This document shows positions 20,449-29,607 of a stretch of 64,000 bases of DNA, in pieces. Position numbers and translations under genes: made by a program. The notes beneath the pieces were generated by a model that was not told the origin of the DNA, made no database searches, and worked only from the letters and a program-made list of their open reading frames with translations. The stretch is from Hyphomicrobiales bacterium (GTDB taxonomy: Bacteria > Pseudomonadota > Alphaproteobacteria > Rhizobiales > Rhizobiaceae), in NCBI GenBank assembly GCA_900469475.1, contig UBXG01000002.1, forward strand, positions 508,577-572,576, read 5' to 3'. Numbering within the stretch: position 1 is the first letter of the stretch; every line of letters starts with the position of its first letter.

Positions 20449-20637
20449 ATACCCCCCTCTGTCACTTCGTGACATCTCCCCCACAAGGGGAGATTGTTGG
20501 GAGTATGCGGCGCGCTCTTCCAAATCTAAGAGCTTCAGTGTCTGCAGCTTCGATAGTTGATCGAGGCGAGAAGATTCCGCGAGTTACCAATCTCCCCCTT
20601 GTGGGGGAGATGTCGCGACAGCGACGGAGGGGGTGAC
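20449..20637. repeat. Large rhizobial intergenic palindrome, about 190 bp
   Basis: The left arm (about 20451-20499) runs through GTGACATCTCCCCCACAAGG, and the right arm (about 20587-20636) is its imperfect reverse complement (CTTGTGGGGGAGATGTCGCG). An 85-base spacer contains nothing recognisable. It fills the gap between two convergent genes (NTF2-like and pheT). It resembles the mosaic palindromic elements scattered between genes in Rhizobiales. Confidence 0.8.
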
Positions 20638-20666
20638 AGACCCTCCGCGAACTCGGCCGCAGCCGA

Positions 20667-23090
20667 TTACGCTCTCAACACCCCACCCGTCGACTTGGTG
20701 ACGTTCGCCACGATCTTCTGCGTCAGCGCCTCGAAATCCTCATCCGTCAGCGTGCGCTCTGCCGGCTGGATCTGCACTTCGATGGCAATCGACTTCTTGC
20801 CTTCGCCGAGCGACGCGCCCTCGAAAATGTCGAAGACGTTGACGCCGGTGACCAGCTTGCGGTCGGCACCGGCAGCCGCGCGGATGACGGCCCCGGCTTC
20901 CACCGACCTGTCGACCACGAAGGCGAAGTCGCGCTTGACGGCCTGGAAGGGAGAAAGCTCCAGCGCCGGCTTGGTGCGCGTGGCCTTCTTCTTCGGTTCG
21001 GGCATGGCATCGATATAGACTTCAAAGCCGGCAAGAGCGCCGGAGACATCCAGCGCTTCCAGCGTCTTCGGATGGAATTCACCGAAATAGCCGAGCACGA
21101 CCTTCGGACCCATCTTGATAGTGCCGGAGCGACCGGGATGATACCAGGCCGGGCCACCCTGCTCGATCTGGATATTGCCCATCGGCAGGCCGCAGGCCTC
21201 GATGACGGCCAGAGCATCGGCCTTGGCGTCGAAAACGTCGACCGGCTTGCCGCCGCCCTTGGTGGCGTTCGACCACATGCGGCCGGCGCCGGCAAGCGAT
21301 GCCGTGCCGCGGCGAATACCCCCGGCAACGCGTCGCTGTCCCTCAGGCGTGTCGTTCTCATACGTGCCCGAGACTTCGAAGACTGCGACGTCGCCATAGC
21401 CCTTGTCGGCATTGCGCTGCGCAGCCGACAGCAGGCCCGGCAGCAGCGAAGGACGCATATCGGACATGTCTGCGGCGATCGGGTTCGCAAGCTTCAGCGC
21501 GTTGGAGCCGCCGCCGAAGAGCTTGGCCTGATCTTCCGAGATGAAAGACCAGGTGACGGCTTCCAGCATGCCGCGTGATGCCAGCGCGCGCTTGGCGGTG
21601 CGCGTGCGGATCTGCAGCGTCGTCAGGATCTTGCCATTGACGGCGGCGTGGCTGCTAAGCGGCTGCGGCTTGATGTTATCGACACCGTGGATGCGCATGA
21701 TCTCTTCGACAAGATCGGCCTTGCCATCGACATCAGGGCGCCAGGAGGGTACCGCGACGGAGACACGCTCACCCGAACCGGAAACCGAAAAGCCGAGCTT
21801 CGTCAGGATCGACTTGCTCTCGTCGGCCGAAACTTCGAGGCCGGTCAGGCGCTTGACTTCCGACAGCGGGAAATCGACAACCTTCGCCTCATAACCCTTG
21901 TAGCCTTCGACGCGGGCTTTGGCAGCCGTGCCGCCGCAGCAGGCAAGCACCAGCTCCGTGGTGCGCTCAAGGCCGGGCACCATATATTCCGGATCTACGC
22001 CGCGCTCGAAGCGATAGCGCGCGTCGGTGATGATGCCGAGGCTGCGGCCCGTCTTGGCAATGTTCATCGGGTCCCAAAGTGCCGATTCGATCAGCACGTC
22101 GGTCGTATTCTCGTCGCAGCCGGAATGTTCACCGCCCATGATGCCGCCGATCGATTCGACGCCGTTGCTATCGGCGATGACGACGTTGCTAGGGTTGAGC
22201 TTGTATTCGCGCTCGTCCAGTGCCAGCACGGTCTCTCCGTCCCTGGCGCGGCGGACGACCAGATTGCCTTTGACCTTGGCGGCGTCGAAGACGTGCATCG
22301 GCCGACCCTGGTCGAAAGTCATGTAGTTGGTGATATCGACCAGCGCACTGATCGGACGGAGGCCGATCGCGAGCAGGCGCTGCTGCATCCACTTCGGGCT
22401 CGGGCCGTTCTTGACGCCGCGCACGAGGCGAAGCGCAAAGCCCGGGCAAAGGCTGATATCGTCGAGCTCGATCTTGAGTTCGGTCGGCGTTTCACCTTGG
22501 ACAGGAAACGTTGGCGTGAGGCGGGGCTTCAGCGTGCCAAGGCCGGAGGCGGCGAGATCGCGGGCGATGCCATAGACGCCGGTGCAATCCGGGCGGTTCG
22601 GTGTCAGGTTGATCTCGATGACCGGATCGTCGAGGCCGGCATAGGCAGCGAAGCTCGTGCCAACGGGCGCATCTTCCGGCAGATCGATGATGCCGTCATG
22701 GCTGTCGGAGATTTCCAGTTCCTTTTCCGAGCACATCATGCCGCGGCTCTCGACGCCGCGGATGTTGCCGATGGCGAGCGTCACATCGATGCCGGGAACA
22801 TAGGTGCCGGGGGCCGCAAACGCGCCGACGAGGCCGGCGCGCGCATTGGGGGCGCCGCAAACGACCTGAACGGGCGCGCCGCTACCGGTGTCGACCATCA
22901 GCACCTTCAGGCGATCGGCCTGCGGGTGCTTTTCGGCCGAGAGAACCTTGGCGATGACGAAAGGCTTGAATGCGGCCTTGTCGTCCACTTCTTCCACTTC
23001 CAGCCCGATCATCGTCAGGCGGGCGCAGATCTCGTCGAGCGTGGCGTTGGTTTCCAGGTGCTCTTTCAGCCAGGAGAGTGTGAATTTCAT
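20667..23090 (-). CDS. pheT: Phenylalanyl-tRNA synthetase beta subunit
   Basis: This full-length 807-aa subunit has the EMAP-type tRNA-binding domain at about 39-150 ([37 protein letters not shown]), then B3/B4 editing, B5, the catalytic-like core, and a C-terminal ferredoxin-fold anticodon-binding domain ([21 protein letters not shown]). With PheS it forms the alpha2beta2 enzyme that charges tRNA-Phe and hydrolyses mischarged Tyr-tRNA. pheS lies 16 bases upstream in the same operon. Confidence 0.98.
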   Translation of the reverse strand: MKFTLSWLKEHLETNATLDEICARLTMIGLEVEEVDDKAAFKPFVIAKVLSAEKHPQADRLKVLMVDTGSGAPVQVVCGAPNARAGLVGAFAAPGTYVPGIDVTLAIGNIRGVESRGMMCSEKELEISDSHDGIIDLPEDAPVGTSFAAYAGLDDPVIEINLTPNRPDCTGVYGIARDLAASGLGTLKPRLTPTFPVQGETPTELKIELDDISLCPGFALRLVRGVKNGPSPKWMQQRLLAIGLRPISALVDITNYMTFDQGRPMHVFDAAKVKGNLVVRRARDGETVLALDEREYKLNPSNVVIADSNGVESIGGIMGGEHSGCDENTTDVLIESALWDPMNIAKTGRSLGIITDARYRFERGVDPEYMVPGLERTTELVLACCGGTAAKARVEGYKGYEAKVVDFPLSEVKRLTGLEVSADESKSILTKLGFSVSGSGERVSVAVPSWRPDVDGKADLVEEIMRIHGVDNIKPQPLSSHAAVNGKILTTLQIRTRTAKRALASRGMLEAVTWSFISEDQAKLFGGGSNALKLANPIAADMSDMRPSLLPGLLSAAQRNADKGYGDVAVFEVSGTYENDTPEGQRRVAGGIRRGTASLAGAGRMWSNATKGGGKPVDVFDAKADALAVIEACGLPMGNIQIEQGGPAWYHPGRSGTIKMGPKVVLGYFGEFHPKTLEALDVSGALAGFEVYIDAMPEPKKKATRTKPALELSPFQAVKRDFAFVVDRSVEAGAVIRAAAGADRKLVTGVNVFDIFEGASLGEGKKSIAIEVQIQPAERTLTDEDFEALTQKIVANVTKSTGGVLRA

Positions 23091-23106
23091 GTGCTTTATC
23101 CCTTCC

Positions 23107-24189
23107 TTACGCGCTCAGACCGCCGAACAAAGTCGGCATATCGAGCGGGCGGAAGCCATAGTGGTTCATCCAGCGGACGTCGGCGTTGAAGAAGTCGCGC
23201 AGGTCGGGCATGCCGTATTTCAACATGGCAATGCGGTCGAGGCCCATGCCCCAGGCAAAGCCCTGATACTCGTCCGGATCGAGGCCGCCGTAACGCAGTA
23301 CGTTCGGATGCACCATGCCGCAGCCGAGGATTTCCATCCAGTCGGTGCCTTCGCCGAACTTGACGATCGGGCCGGAGCGGTCGCACTGGATATCGACTTC
23401 GAAGGACGGTTCCGTGAAGGGGAAGAAGGACGGGCGGAAGCGCATCGTCACATTGTCGACCTCGAAGAAGGTCTTGCAGAACTCTTCGAGCACCCAGCGG
23501 ATATTGGCGACGTTCGCCGTCTTGTCGATGACGAGGCCTTCGACCTGATGGAACATCGGCGAATGCGTGGCATCGCTATCCTGGCGGTAGGTCTTGCCGG
23601 GGATGATGATGCGGATCGGCGGCTTTTGCGCTTCCATGGTGCGGATCTGCACCGGCGAGGTGTGTGTGCGCAGCACCTTGCGCTCACCCTTTTCATCCGG
23701 CTGGAAGAAGAAAGTGTCGTGCATTTCGCGGGCCGGGTGCCCTTCCGGGAAGTTGAGCGCCGTGAAGTTATAATAATCGGTCTCGACATCGGGGCCTTCG
23801 GCAATCGAGAAGCCCATGTCGCCGAAGATGGCCGTGATTTCGTCGACGATCTGGCTGATCGGATGGATGCGGCCACGCTCAGCCGGCGAGGAGCGGACCG
23901 GCAGGCTGACATCGACGGTCTCGGCCTTCAGCTTCGCCTCGATCGCCGCATCGCGCAGCTCGCTCTTGCGGGTGTTGATCGCGTCGGTGACGGCGTTCTT
24001 CAGCGCGTTGATCGCTGCGCCGCGTGTCTGCCGTTCTTCCGGCGACATAGAGCCCAGCGTCTTCAGCAGTTCCGAAACCGAGCCCTTCTTGCCGAGCGCG
24101 GCAACCCTGACCGCCTCGATCGCCTGCTCGTCGTTCGCCGCAGCCACCTCGGCCATGAGTTGGGTTTCGAGTGTTACGAGTTCCGTCAT
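23107..24189 (-). CDS. pheS: Phenylalanyl-tRNA synthetase alpha subunit
   Basis: This 360-aa class II synthetase subunit is the size normal for alphaproteobacteria. It has an N-terminal coiled coil (1-90), motif 2 around [20 protein letters not shown], and motif 3 [16 protein letters not shown] at the end. [10 protein letters not shown] and [11 protein letters not shown] build the phenylalanine site. I start it at [11 protein letters not shown], behind AGGCAGGA. The in-frame upstream extension (to 24258) is proline-rich and unlike the family. It is followed by pheT after 16 bases. Confidence 0.97.
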   Translation of the reverse strand: MTELVTLETQLMAEVAAANDEQAIEAVRVAALGKKGSVSELLKTLGSMSPEERQTRGAAINALKNAVTDAINTRKSELRDAAIEAKLKAETVDVSLPVRSSPAERGRIHPISQIVDEITAIFGDMGFSIAEGPDVETDYYNFTALNFPEGHPAREMHDTFFFQPDEKGERKVLRTHTSPVQIRTMEAQKPPIRIIIPGKTYRQDSDATHSPMFHQVEGLVIDKTANVANIRWVLEEFCKTFFEVDNVTMRFRPSFFPFTEPSFEVDIQCDRSGPIVKFGEGTDWMEILGCGMVHPNVLRYGGLDPDEYQGFAWGMGLDRIAMLKYGMPDLRDFFNADVRWMNHYGFRPLDMPTLFGGLSA

Positions 24190-24451
24190 CTGATCCTGCC
24201 TTGCGGGCGGCGGGCTTGGAACGCCGCTCATTCCGCGGAATAATGGATGAACGCCCACATCAGACTGCTTGTGGCAACGATGAGGCGCTGCAGATCACTA
24301 CCCATGTGGAAGCGGCCAATCAACCGGGCAAATGACAAAAACACGCCAAGAATACGGTCCTTGGTATTTGTCGCCCGACGCGCGACCCATTTTCGAGCCT
24401 CGCCCAACAAGACAGCCTGACACGATGGAAAAGCATATGCTGCAAAACACA
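24190..24451. other. Intergenic leader region of pheST
   Basis: This stretch lies between pheS (minus strand) and the rplT terminator and would hold the pheST promoter and leader. I looked for a Phe-rich leader peptide and an attenuator of the enterobacterial type and saw none. No convincing -35/-10 pair or riboswitch fold was recognised. Confidence 0.4.
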
Positions 24452-24482
24452 AAACCCGCGCCGGTTTCGCCAGCGCGGGTTT
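24452..24482 (-). terminator. Rho-independent terminator of rpmI-rplT
   Basis: On the minus strand, 35 bases after the rplT stop, AAACCCGCGC and GCGCGGGTTT pair around a short loop. The stem is followed by TTGTGTTTTG. The stem is GC-rich with a T-rich tail. Confidence 0.85.
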
Positions 24483-24516
24483 CATAATGAATTTACGAAA
24501 GACGTGCGAGGCAGCG

Positions 24517-24921
24517 TTAGTTAACGGCTGCTTCGAACTCGTTCTTCGTGCCGGCTTCCTTGAGGTATTCAAGTGCCTTCTTCGAAGCGACGACGAGCGC
24601 GCCGAAAGCTTCCTGCTCATGGATTGCCATGTCGGAAAGAACCTTGCGGTCAACTTCGATGCCAGCCTTGGTCAGGCCGTCGATGAAGCGGCCATAGGTC
24701 AGGCCATGCTCGCGGACGGCAGCGTTGATGCGCTGGATCCAGAGGGCGCGGAAGTTGCGCTTGTTAACCTTGCGGTCGCGATAAGCGTACTGCTTTGCAC
24801 GATCGACGGCGGCCTTGGCGGTACGGATGGTGTTCTTGCGACGGCCGTAGAAGCCCTTGGCTGCCTTCAGAACCTTCTTGTGCTTGGCGTGGGCGGTAAC
24901 GCCTCTTTTTACGCGTGCCAT
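24517..24921 (-). CDS. rplT: 50S ribosomal protein L20
   Basis: This 134-aa basic protein starts [28 protein letters not shown], the standard L20 beginning, and carries [24 protein letters not shown]. It binds 23S rRNA early in 50S assembly. In other bacteria it also represses its own operon by binding the leader RNA. It follows rpmI after 37 bases and ends at a strong terminator. Confidence 0.99.
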   Translation of the reverse strand: MARVKRGVTAHAKHKKVLKAAKGFYGRRKNTIRTAKAAVDRAKQYAYRDRKVNKRNFRALWIQRINAAVREHGLTYGRFIDGLTKAGIEVDRKVLSDMAIHEQEAFGALVVASKKALEYLKEAGTKNEFEAAVN

Positions 24922-24958
24922 TTCATGATCTCCTTAGTCTATAGCGTTACGAATAGTC

Positions 24959-25162
24959 TTAGAGACCGTTCGGCAAGTAGTTCTTGATAACCTTACGGCC
25001 ATCCGGTTCTGCGAGAACCATGGTGCCGCGGGCATCGCGAATGAACTTGTTGCTACGCTTGATCATGCCGTGGCGCTTGCCAGCAGCGGCTGCCTTGACC
25101 TTGCCGGATGCGGTGATCTTGAACCGCTTCTTGGCAGAGGACTTCGTCTTCATCTTGGGCAT
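24959..25162 (-). CDS. rpmI: 50S ribosomal protein L35
   Basis: This 67-aa protein is [20 protein letters not shown] followed by the usual [20 protein letters not shown] block. It is a small, very basic, complete L35. AAGGAG lies upstream of the ATG. It is transcribed with rplT. A 177-base leader from a strong predicted promoter precedes it, separate from infC, which ends in its own terminator. Confidence 0.99.
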   Translation of the reverse strand: MPKMKTKSSAKKRFKITASGKVKAAAAGKRHGMIKRSNKFIRDARGTMVLAEPDGRKVIKNYLPNGL

Positions 25163-25339
25163 TTTGCTACTCCTTCGATGCTTCCTGGCCTGCTTTGCTT
25201 AAAAGCCCTTCCCACAGATCCGGAACTGACCGGGCTGCAACAAGGTGCCGGAGCGTTTGTTGTTGAACGGCGGATACGGTGACGAACCGCTCCACCAGCA
25301 TTCTGAACTGCCACGGCATGCCCTGCCGGTCAGTTCGGA
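25163..25339 (-). promoter_or_regulatory. Structured 5' leader of rpmI-rplT with long-range inverted repeat
   Basis: On the minus strand the predicted transcript begins with GAACTGACCGG (plus 25326-25336). The exact complement CCGGTCAGTTC (plus 25223-25233) recurs about 90 nt later, 60 nt before the ribosome-binding site. Outside the 11 perfect pairs the complementarity extends by several more with one bulge. L20 binds long-range or pseudoknot leaders of its operon in E. coli and Bacillus, so an autoregulatory role is likely but not shown. Confidence 0.55.
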
Positions 25340-25345
25340 CGCGCG

Positions 25346-25374
25346 CTTATAACCGCACTTGCCTTCGAGTGCAA
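25346..25374 (-). promoter_or_regulatory. Sigma-70-type promoter for rpmI-rplT
   Basis: On the minus strand, TTGCAC is followed by 17 bases and TATAAG, close to the consensus. Transcription would begin near 25339, just at the first arm of the leader inverted repeat. It lies downstream of the infC terminator, so rpmI-rplT can be expressed independently of infC. Confidence 0.65.
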
Positions 25375-25434
25375 CGGTGCCAATGCGGGAATCTTTGCAG
25401 ATCGATGACAGGCATGGCCCATGCCGCACAAAAG

Positions 25435-25458
25435 GAAAAAGCCGTCCAAGGGACGGCT
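25435..25458 (-). terminator. Rho-independent terminator of infC
   Basis: On the minus strand, AGCCGTCC-CTT-GGACGGCT is a perfect 8-bp stem with a 3-base loop. It is followed by TTTTCCTTTT, 26 bases after the infC stop. Confidence 0.92.
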
Positions 25459-25484
25459 CCGGCCTCTCTACTCCGACTTGCGCC

Positions 25485-26021
25485 TCACTTGGGCGCAAGC
25501 ACCATCATCATCTGGCGGCCTTCGAGCTTGGGCTCGGCCTCCACCTTGGCGATCTCGAGCGTATCTTCCTTGACCTGCTGAAGAAGCTTCATACCGAGTT
25601 CCTGGTGGGCCATTTCGCGGCCACGGAACTTCAAGGTCACCTTCACCTTGTCGCCTTCCTCAAAGAAACGGCCGATCGCCTTCATCTTCACCTCATAATC
25701 ATGGGTGTCGATGTTGGGACGCATCTTGATTTCTTTGACTTCGACGATCTTCTGCTTCTTGCGCGCTTCGGCGGCCTTCTTCTGGTTGGCATATTTCAGC
25801 TTGCCCAGGTCGAGGATCTTGCACACAGGCGCATCAGCATTGGGGGAAATTTCCACCAGATCGAGACCGGCCTCCTCTGCCATTCTCAATGCTTGGTCGA
25901 TCGGCACAACGCCCAAATTCTGGCCGTCAGCTGTAATGAGCTGAACTTTGGGAACGCGAATTTCCCTGTTGGAACGTGGCCCGTCCTTTACGGGCGCATC
26001 GGTTTTAAAGGGTCTGCGAAT
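25485..26021 (-). CDS. infC: Translation initiation factor IF-3 (probable ATT start codon)
   Basis: The 178-aa product fits IF-3. The N-domain has [21 protein letters not shown], the linker is Lys-rich, and the C-domain has [16 protein letters not shown] and ends VLAPK. No ATG or convincing GTG stands at the family's N-terminus. Instead an ATT codon at 26021-26019 precedes RRPFK, with GGAG nine bases upstream. E. coli infC starts with AUU, and IF-3 discriminates against that codon to control its own synthesis. The same loop is inferred here. A GTG at 26036 is in frame but lacks a ribosome-binding site. Confidence 0.95.
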   Translation of the reverse strand: MRRPFKTDAPVKDGPRSNREIRVPKVQLITADGQNLGVVPIDQALRMAEEAGLDLVEISPNADAPVCKILDLGKLKYANQKKAAEARKKQKIVEVKEIKMRPNIDTHDYEVKMKAIGRFFEEGDKVKVTLKFRGREMAHQELGMKLLQQVKEDTLEIAKVEAEPKLEGRQMMMVLAPK

Positions 26022-26298
26022 GGTCGTATTCTCCACGAATTGTTTCGGATAGCTGCAGCCTCTCGCTCCCCGTCGGCGCAACTGACGGAAATGTCGTAAA
26101 AGCTGTGTTGAAGTCAATAGCATGACAGCAGGAAAAAAGCACCTCCCGCGTGTCAATAGAGTGTCGCGGAAGCGCGAGATGCGCGAAGGACACAGTATCC
26201 TGCGCATTTATATAGAGAGCCCAGCCAAAAGATTGAGGATTTTTCAGGTCACGCGAGCGCGAATCTGTTTTATAGGGCAGAAAATCCGGGAGCTTTCC

Positions 26299-27108
26299 AT
26301 GTCCGAGACCGCAACCATCCGACCGATCTTTCTTCCCGTTGGCACGGGCGACAGCGAGCGCCAGATCGCCGTCATTCAGCGCGCAGCCGGTAAGGGCGAC
26401 AGGAATGTCAGTTTCGTCTGGTTGTCCGGCTATCGATCCGATATGAGCGGAACCAAGGCACTGGAACTGGATGCGCTTGCCGCGCGGCTCGGTATCGGCT
26501 GCATCCGCTTCGACTATTCTGGTCACGGCCAATCCGGCGGCAAGTTTACCAACGGCACGATTTCGCGCTGGCTGGAAGAGACACTTGCCGTCATCGACCA
26601 TACCAAGCCGAAGAAGATCGTTCTCGTCGGCTCCTCGATGGGCGGCTGGATCGCGCTCAGGGCCATCCAGGAACTGCGCAAGCGCAAGAAAGCACCCACT
26701 ATTGCAGGCCTCGTGCTGATCGCGCCCGCGCCCGATTTCACCATCGACCTCATCGAACCCAATCTTTCCGACGTCGAGCGGCGCTCACTGGCAGAGCGCG
26801 GCTATTTTGACGAGCCTTCGGAATATAGCCCCGAGCCGAATATCTTCACCCGCGCGCTCATCGAGGACGGCCGCGCCAATCGCGTGCTCACCGGCATCAT
26901 CGAGACCGGCTGCCCCGTGCATATATTGCAGGGCATGGAGGATGCCGACGTGCCTTTTTCGCATTCGTTAAAGCTGGTCGAGCACCTGCCGGCCGACGAT
27001 GTGGTGTTAACACTTGTGCGCGATGGCGATCACCGCCTGTCGCGGCCGCAGGATCTGGAGCGCATGCTCGCTGTGGCCGAGACATTGGCGCTGCATAACA
27101 CACCGTAA
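26299..27108 (+). CDS. Alpha/beta hydrolase
   Basis: This 269-aa serine hydrolase has the nucleophile elbow GSSMGGW near residues 112-118, an oxyanion region FVWLSGYRSDMSG, and a late HILQGMEDADVPF (acid) and RDGDHRLSRPQD (His) for the triad. The pattern resembles the YqiA/2-succinyl-type small hydrolases with the family DYSGHGQSGG. The start is MSETATIRP at 26299. An upstream in-frame extension overlaps the divergent infC leader and looks non-coding. The substrate is unknown. Confidence 0.9.
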   Translation: MSETATIRPIFLPVGTGDSERQIAVIQRAAGKGDRNVSFVWLSGYRSDMSGTKALELDALAARLGIGCIRFDYSGHGQSGGKFTNGTISRWLEETLAVIDHTKPKKIVLVGSSMGGWIALRAIQELRKRKKAPTIAGLVLIAPAPDFTIDLIEPNLSDVERRSLAERGYFDEPSEYSPEPNIFTRALIEDGRANRVLTGIIETGCPVHILQGMEDADVPFSHSLKLVEHLPADDVVLTLVRDGDHRLSRPQDLERMLAVAETLALHNTP

Positions 27109-27343
27109 AAACAAGCAGATACCTGCAGGCCTCTTAGTGCGCGGCCTCCTTTGGCCGCTGCCGCATGCGCGCGCCCGCATAATCACAGGCAGCAGAGCAT
27201 TATGGCAACTATTCCCTTGATTGTGCCGAAATTAACCATATGAGCCGGTTCCCGCGTTAACACTTAAGTAACGATTGACTTCGCGCACCCCCCTACATTA
27301 ACAATTTGTTAACAAATGCAGGGACGATACAAGGATAGTGGGC

Positions 27344-27943
27344 GTGCGTATAAAGGGCTTGTTGATTGCCTTCGCTGCTATAGTTGCGATGTCGTCGGCG
27401 GCGATGCCAGCACCTCAGCAGGGCGCTTCGATGACCGTCGGCAACGTGACCTCCCAGCCGATCGGGCACTACGACTTTTGTCAGAGACATAACGACGAGT
27501 GCGGCCCGACCCGCAATATCGGCCCTGTCGACATGAACGCTGCCGCCTGGGCGCTGGTCAATCAGGTCAACCTGCGCGTCAACAAGACCATCCATCCGGC
27601 GACAGACATGGAAGTCTACGGGCAGGAAGAATATTGGGAATATCCGAAAACCGCCGGTGACTGCGAGGATTTTGCCCTTCTGAAGCGCAGGATGCTGATG
27701 CAGAGCGGCATTTCCGCATCCAATCTGCTGATGACGGTCGTACGCAAGCCCGATGGCGAGGGACATGCGGTGCTGACGCTGCGCACCAAGCAGGGCGATT
27801 TCATCCTCGACAATCTCGAAGACGAGATCAAGGTCTGGAACCAGACCCCCTATTCGTACCTGAAGCGCCAAGCGAGCTTCAATGCCGGCCGCTGGGTGAC
27901 CATCGAGAACGGCAACGACGTCCTCGTCGGCGCCGTCAAGTAA
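27344..27943 (+). CDS. Bacterial transglutaminase-like cysteine protease (BTLCP), secreted
   Basis: The 199-aa product has a signal peptide (about 1-24, ending SSAAMPAPQ). The papain/transglutaminase-like triad is C107 in AGDCEDFALLKR, H141 in GEGHAVLTLRT and D156 in FILDNLED. I use GTG 27344 because AAGGA stands eight bases upstream. The GTG two codons earlier is too close. LapG of Pseudomonas, which cuts a biofilm adhesin from the surface, belongs to the same family. No LapD-like partner is seen here. A terminator follows. Confidence 0.88.
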   Translation: MRIKGLLIAFAAIVAMSSAAMPAPQQGASMTVGNVTSQPIGHYDFCQRHNDECGPTRNIGPVDMNAAAWALVNQVNLRVNKTIHPATDMEVYGQEEYWEYPKTAGDCEDFALLKRRMLMQSGISASNLLMTVVRKPDGEGHAVLTLRTKQGDFILDNLEDEIKVWNQTPYSYLKRQASFNAGRWVTIENGNDVLVGAVK

Positions 27944-27968
27944 GAAAGCCAAACTGTTAAACGCAGAT

Positions 27969-28001
27969 AGGCCGGCCCCTCGGACCGGCCTTTCGTTTTT
28001 T
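27969..28001 (+). terminator. Rho-independent terminator after BTLCP gene
   Basis: AGGCCGG and CCGGCCT form a 7-bp stem with a 9-base loop, followed by TTCGTTTTTT, 26 bases after the stop codon. Confidence 0.88.
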
Positions 28002-28062
28002 CATCATGTATGAAAACGCGCCTTACTTTCATGCAAGGGCGAATTGGTCATCACCACGAACG

Positions 28063-28251
28063 TCAGCTGTTTTTATGGCTCTGCTGGCCTGCCTTGACGT
28101 GTTGCTCGTGCGTGCCGCCGCGCGAGCCGCCAGAGTGCTGCTCGCGGGAGCCGCTGGACGAAGCATTCCTCGTATTGTCGTTGTCCATGTTCTTGTGGCT
28201 CTGTTGGCCAGCCTTCACATGCTGCTCGTGAGTTCCACCTTGGTTTGCCAT
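28063..28251 (-). CDS. KGG-like stress-associated small repeat protein
   Basis: This 62-aa hydrophilic, disordered protein is built from two nearly identical units: GGTHEQHVKAGQQSHKN occurs at about 4-20 and again at 45-61. They are joined by a Ser/Gly/Asn linker (MDNDNTRNASSSGSREQHSG). The repeats resemble the GsiB/KGG stress-induced motif (GGxxxQHVKAGQQSHKN). AAAGGAG sits eight bases before the ATG, and a 10-bp hairpin lies just upstream in the leader. It may protect cells in desiccation or general stress, by family analogy. Confidence 0.85.
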   Translation of the reverse strand: MANQGGTHEQHVKAGQQSHKNMDNDNTRNASSSGSREQHSGGSRGGTHEQHVKAGQQSHKNS

Positions 28252-28273
28252 TGGATTATCTCCTTTGGTTTGC

Positions 28274-28299
28274 ATACGAGGCCAAGAGCGGCCTCGTAT
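28274..28299. promoter_or_regulatory. Perfect hairpin just upstream of the KGG-protein ribosome-binding site
   Basis: ATACGAGGCC and GGCCTCGTAT form a perfect 10-bp stem with a 6-base loop, ending about 8 bases before the AAAGGAG of the minus-strand gene. No T-run follows. It could be the mbfA transcript end, a 5'-stabilising element, or a translational control structure. Confidence 0.55.
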
Positions 28300-28370
28300 T
28301 GCTAACCAATGGCAGTGGAAGGCGTTCCGACTTTTAACATTTCGTGATCTGAGAATGTCCTCGCCCTACC

Positions 28371-29354
28371 TCACCCATTTCCGATCAGAATGCCGGCACC
28401 CAGCACAAGCGAGCCGCCGAGGACGACCTGGAAAGCAGCCCGCAGAAACGGCGTTTCCATATACTTGTTCTGGATGAAGGCGATGGCCCAGAGCTCGAAG
28501 AAAACAACCACGGCCGCAGTAATCGTCGCGGTCCAGAAATGCGGAATGAGATAGGGCAAGGCATGCCCGAGGCCGCCAAGCGCCGTCATGATGCCGCAGG
28601 CAAGGCCGCGCTTGATCGGCGAACCGCGGCCGGAGATCTTGCCGTCGTCATGGGCCGCCTCGGTGAAACCCATCGAAATGCCGGCACCGACCGACGCCGA
28701 CAGGCCGACAAGAAAGGTCTGCCATGTCTGCTGCGTGGCAAAGGCGGCGGCGAAGATCGGTGCGAGCGTCGAGACGGAACCGTCCATCAGCCCGGCGAGA
28801 CCCGGCTGCACGTAGGTCAGCACGAACTGGCGGCGTGCCTGTGCATCCTCCTCGTGCTTGACCTCTTCCGGCGTGTGCTTCTCGCCCAGCATGCGGGCGA
28901 CGTCTTCGTGGCCCTGCTCGGCAAGCGCAAGATCGCCGAGAAGCTGGCGTGTCGAGGCATCGGAGACCTGCTTGGCCGCCTCGACATAGAAATTATAGGC
29001 CTGCTGCTCCATCGCCTCGGCTTCGTTGCGCATGGCATCGAGGGAGAGGTTCTTGCGCAGCCAATCCGGCTTGCGCTCGTAAAAGCCATGCACATGCTCG
29101 CGCCGGATCAGCGGGATACGCTCGCCAAAGCGGCGGCGATGCATATCGATCAGCGTCTTGCGATGGCTGTCCTCGACCTCGGCCATATCCTCGAAAACCT
29201 TGGCCGACTCGGGATAGTGCGGACGGAGCGTATCTGCATAGGCAAGATAGATGCGCGAATCATCCTCTTCCGCCGCAATGGCGATCGCGAGGATCTCCTG
29301 TTCGGAAAGCGAGGTGAAAGAACGTTTGGACGGGCGAAACAGGCCGAGCAGCAT
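28371..29354 (-). CDS. mbfA: Membrane-bound ferritin / VIT1-family iron exporter
   Basis: The 327-aa protein joins an N-terminal rubrerythrin/ferritin-like domain (about 15-165) to a CCC1/VIT1 membrane domain (about 180-327, 4-5 helices). The ferritin part has Glu/His clusters AAEEDDSRIY, MAEVEDSHRKT, EAMEQQAYNFY and LAEQGHED. This is the MbfA architecture of Bradyrhizobium and Agrobacterium, where it exports iron and protects against iron and peroxide stress. I start it at 29354 behind GAGG. The ATG at 29369 is almost inside the Irr box and lacks a ribosome-binding site. Confidence 0.93.
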   Translation of the reverse strand: MLLGLFRPSKRSFTSLSEQEILAIAIAAEEDDSRIYLAYADTLRPHYPESAKVFEDMAEVEDSHRKTLIDMHRRRFGERIPLIRREHVHGFYERKPDWLRKNLSLDAMRNEAEAMEQQAYNFYVEAAKQVSDASTRQLLGDLALAEQGHEDVARMLGEKHTPEEVKHEEDAQARRQFVLTYVQPGLAGLMDGSVSTLAPIFAAAFATQQTWQTFLVGLSASVGAGISMGFTEAAHDDGKISGRGSPIKRGLACGIMTALGGLGHALPYLIPHFWTATITAAVVVFFELWAIAFIQNKYMETPFLRAAFQVVLGGSLVLGAGILIGNG

Positions 29355-29372
29355 CGGGGGCAACCTCATGAC

Positions 29373-29389
29373 TTTAGAATTATTCTAAA
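29373..29389. promoter_or_regulatory. Iron control element (Irr box) of mbfA
   Basis: TTTAGAATTATTCTAAA is a perfect palindrome (7+3+7) identical to the ICE consensus TTTAGAA-N3-TTCTAAA bound by Irr in rhizobia. It lies 18 bases before the mbfA start, where binding would block transcription. Irr represses mbfA in low iron in Agrobacterium. Confidence 0.9.
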
Positions 29390-29607
29390 TCTAAAGTCAG
29401 TGATTGCGCTGGTCAAGCGCGGATGTGTTGCCGTCTGGGCTGCGCGCCGAAGAATTCACGGTTTATCGCGACAACATCAGCAATCGCGAGATGGTTTGAC
29501 AGATTGCCGCAACATTCCGATGACGCTTGGCCTAGCCGGCAAATTACTTACATAGATGGAGACAGATGCGGCTTGCGACGACGCCTAGCCCGAGCCAGGA
29601 GACTATT

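Noticed and set aside
20449..20637. CRISPR-like or IS remnant
   Set aside because: It is one palindrome with a single spacer, with no repeated units or transposase fragment.
24190..24451. Phe attenuator or leader peptide before pheST
   Set aside because: No Phe-rich short frame followed by competing hairpins could be found.
26122..26298. N-terminal extension of the alpha/beta hydrolase
   Set aside because: The extra 59 residues are basic and unlike the family, overlap the infC control region, and the downstream Met begins at the family's usual place.
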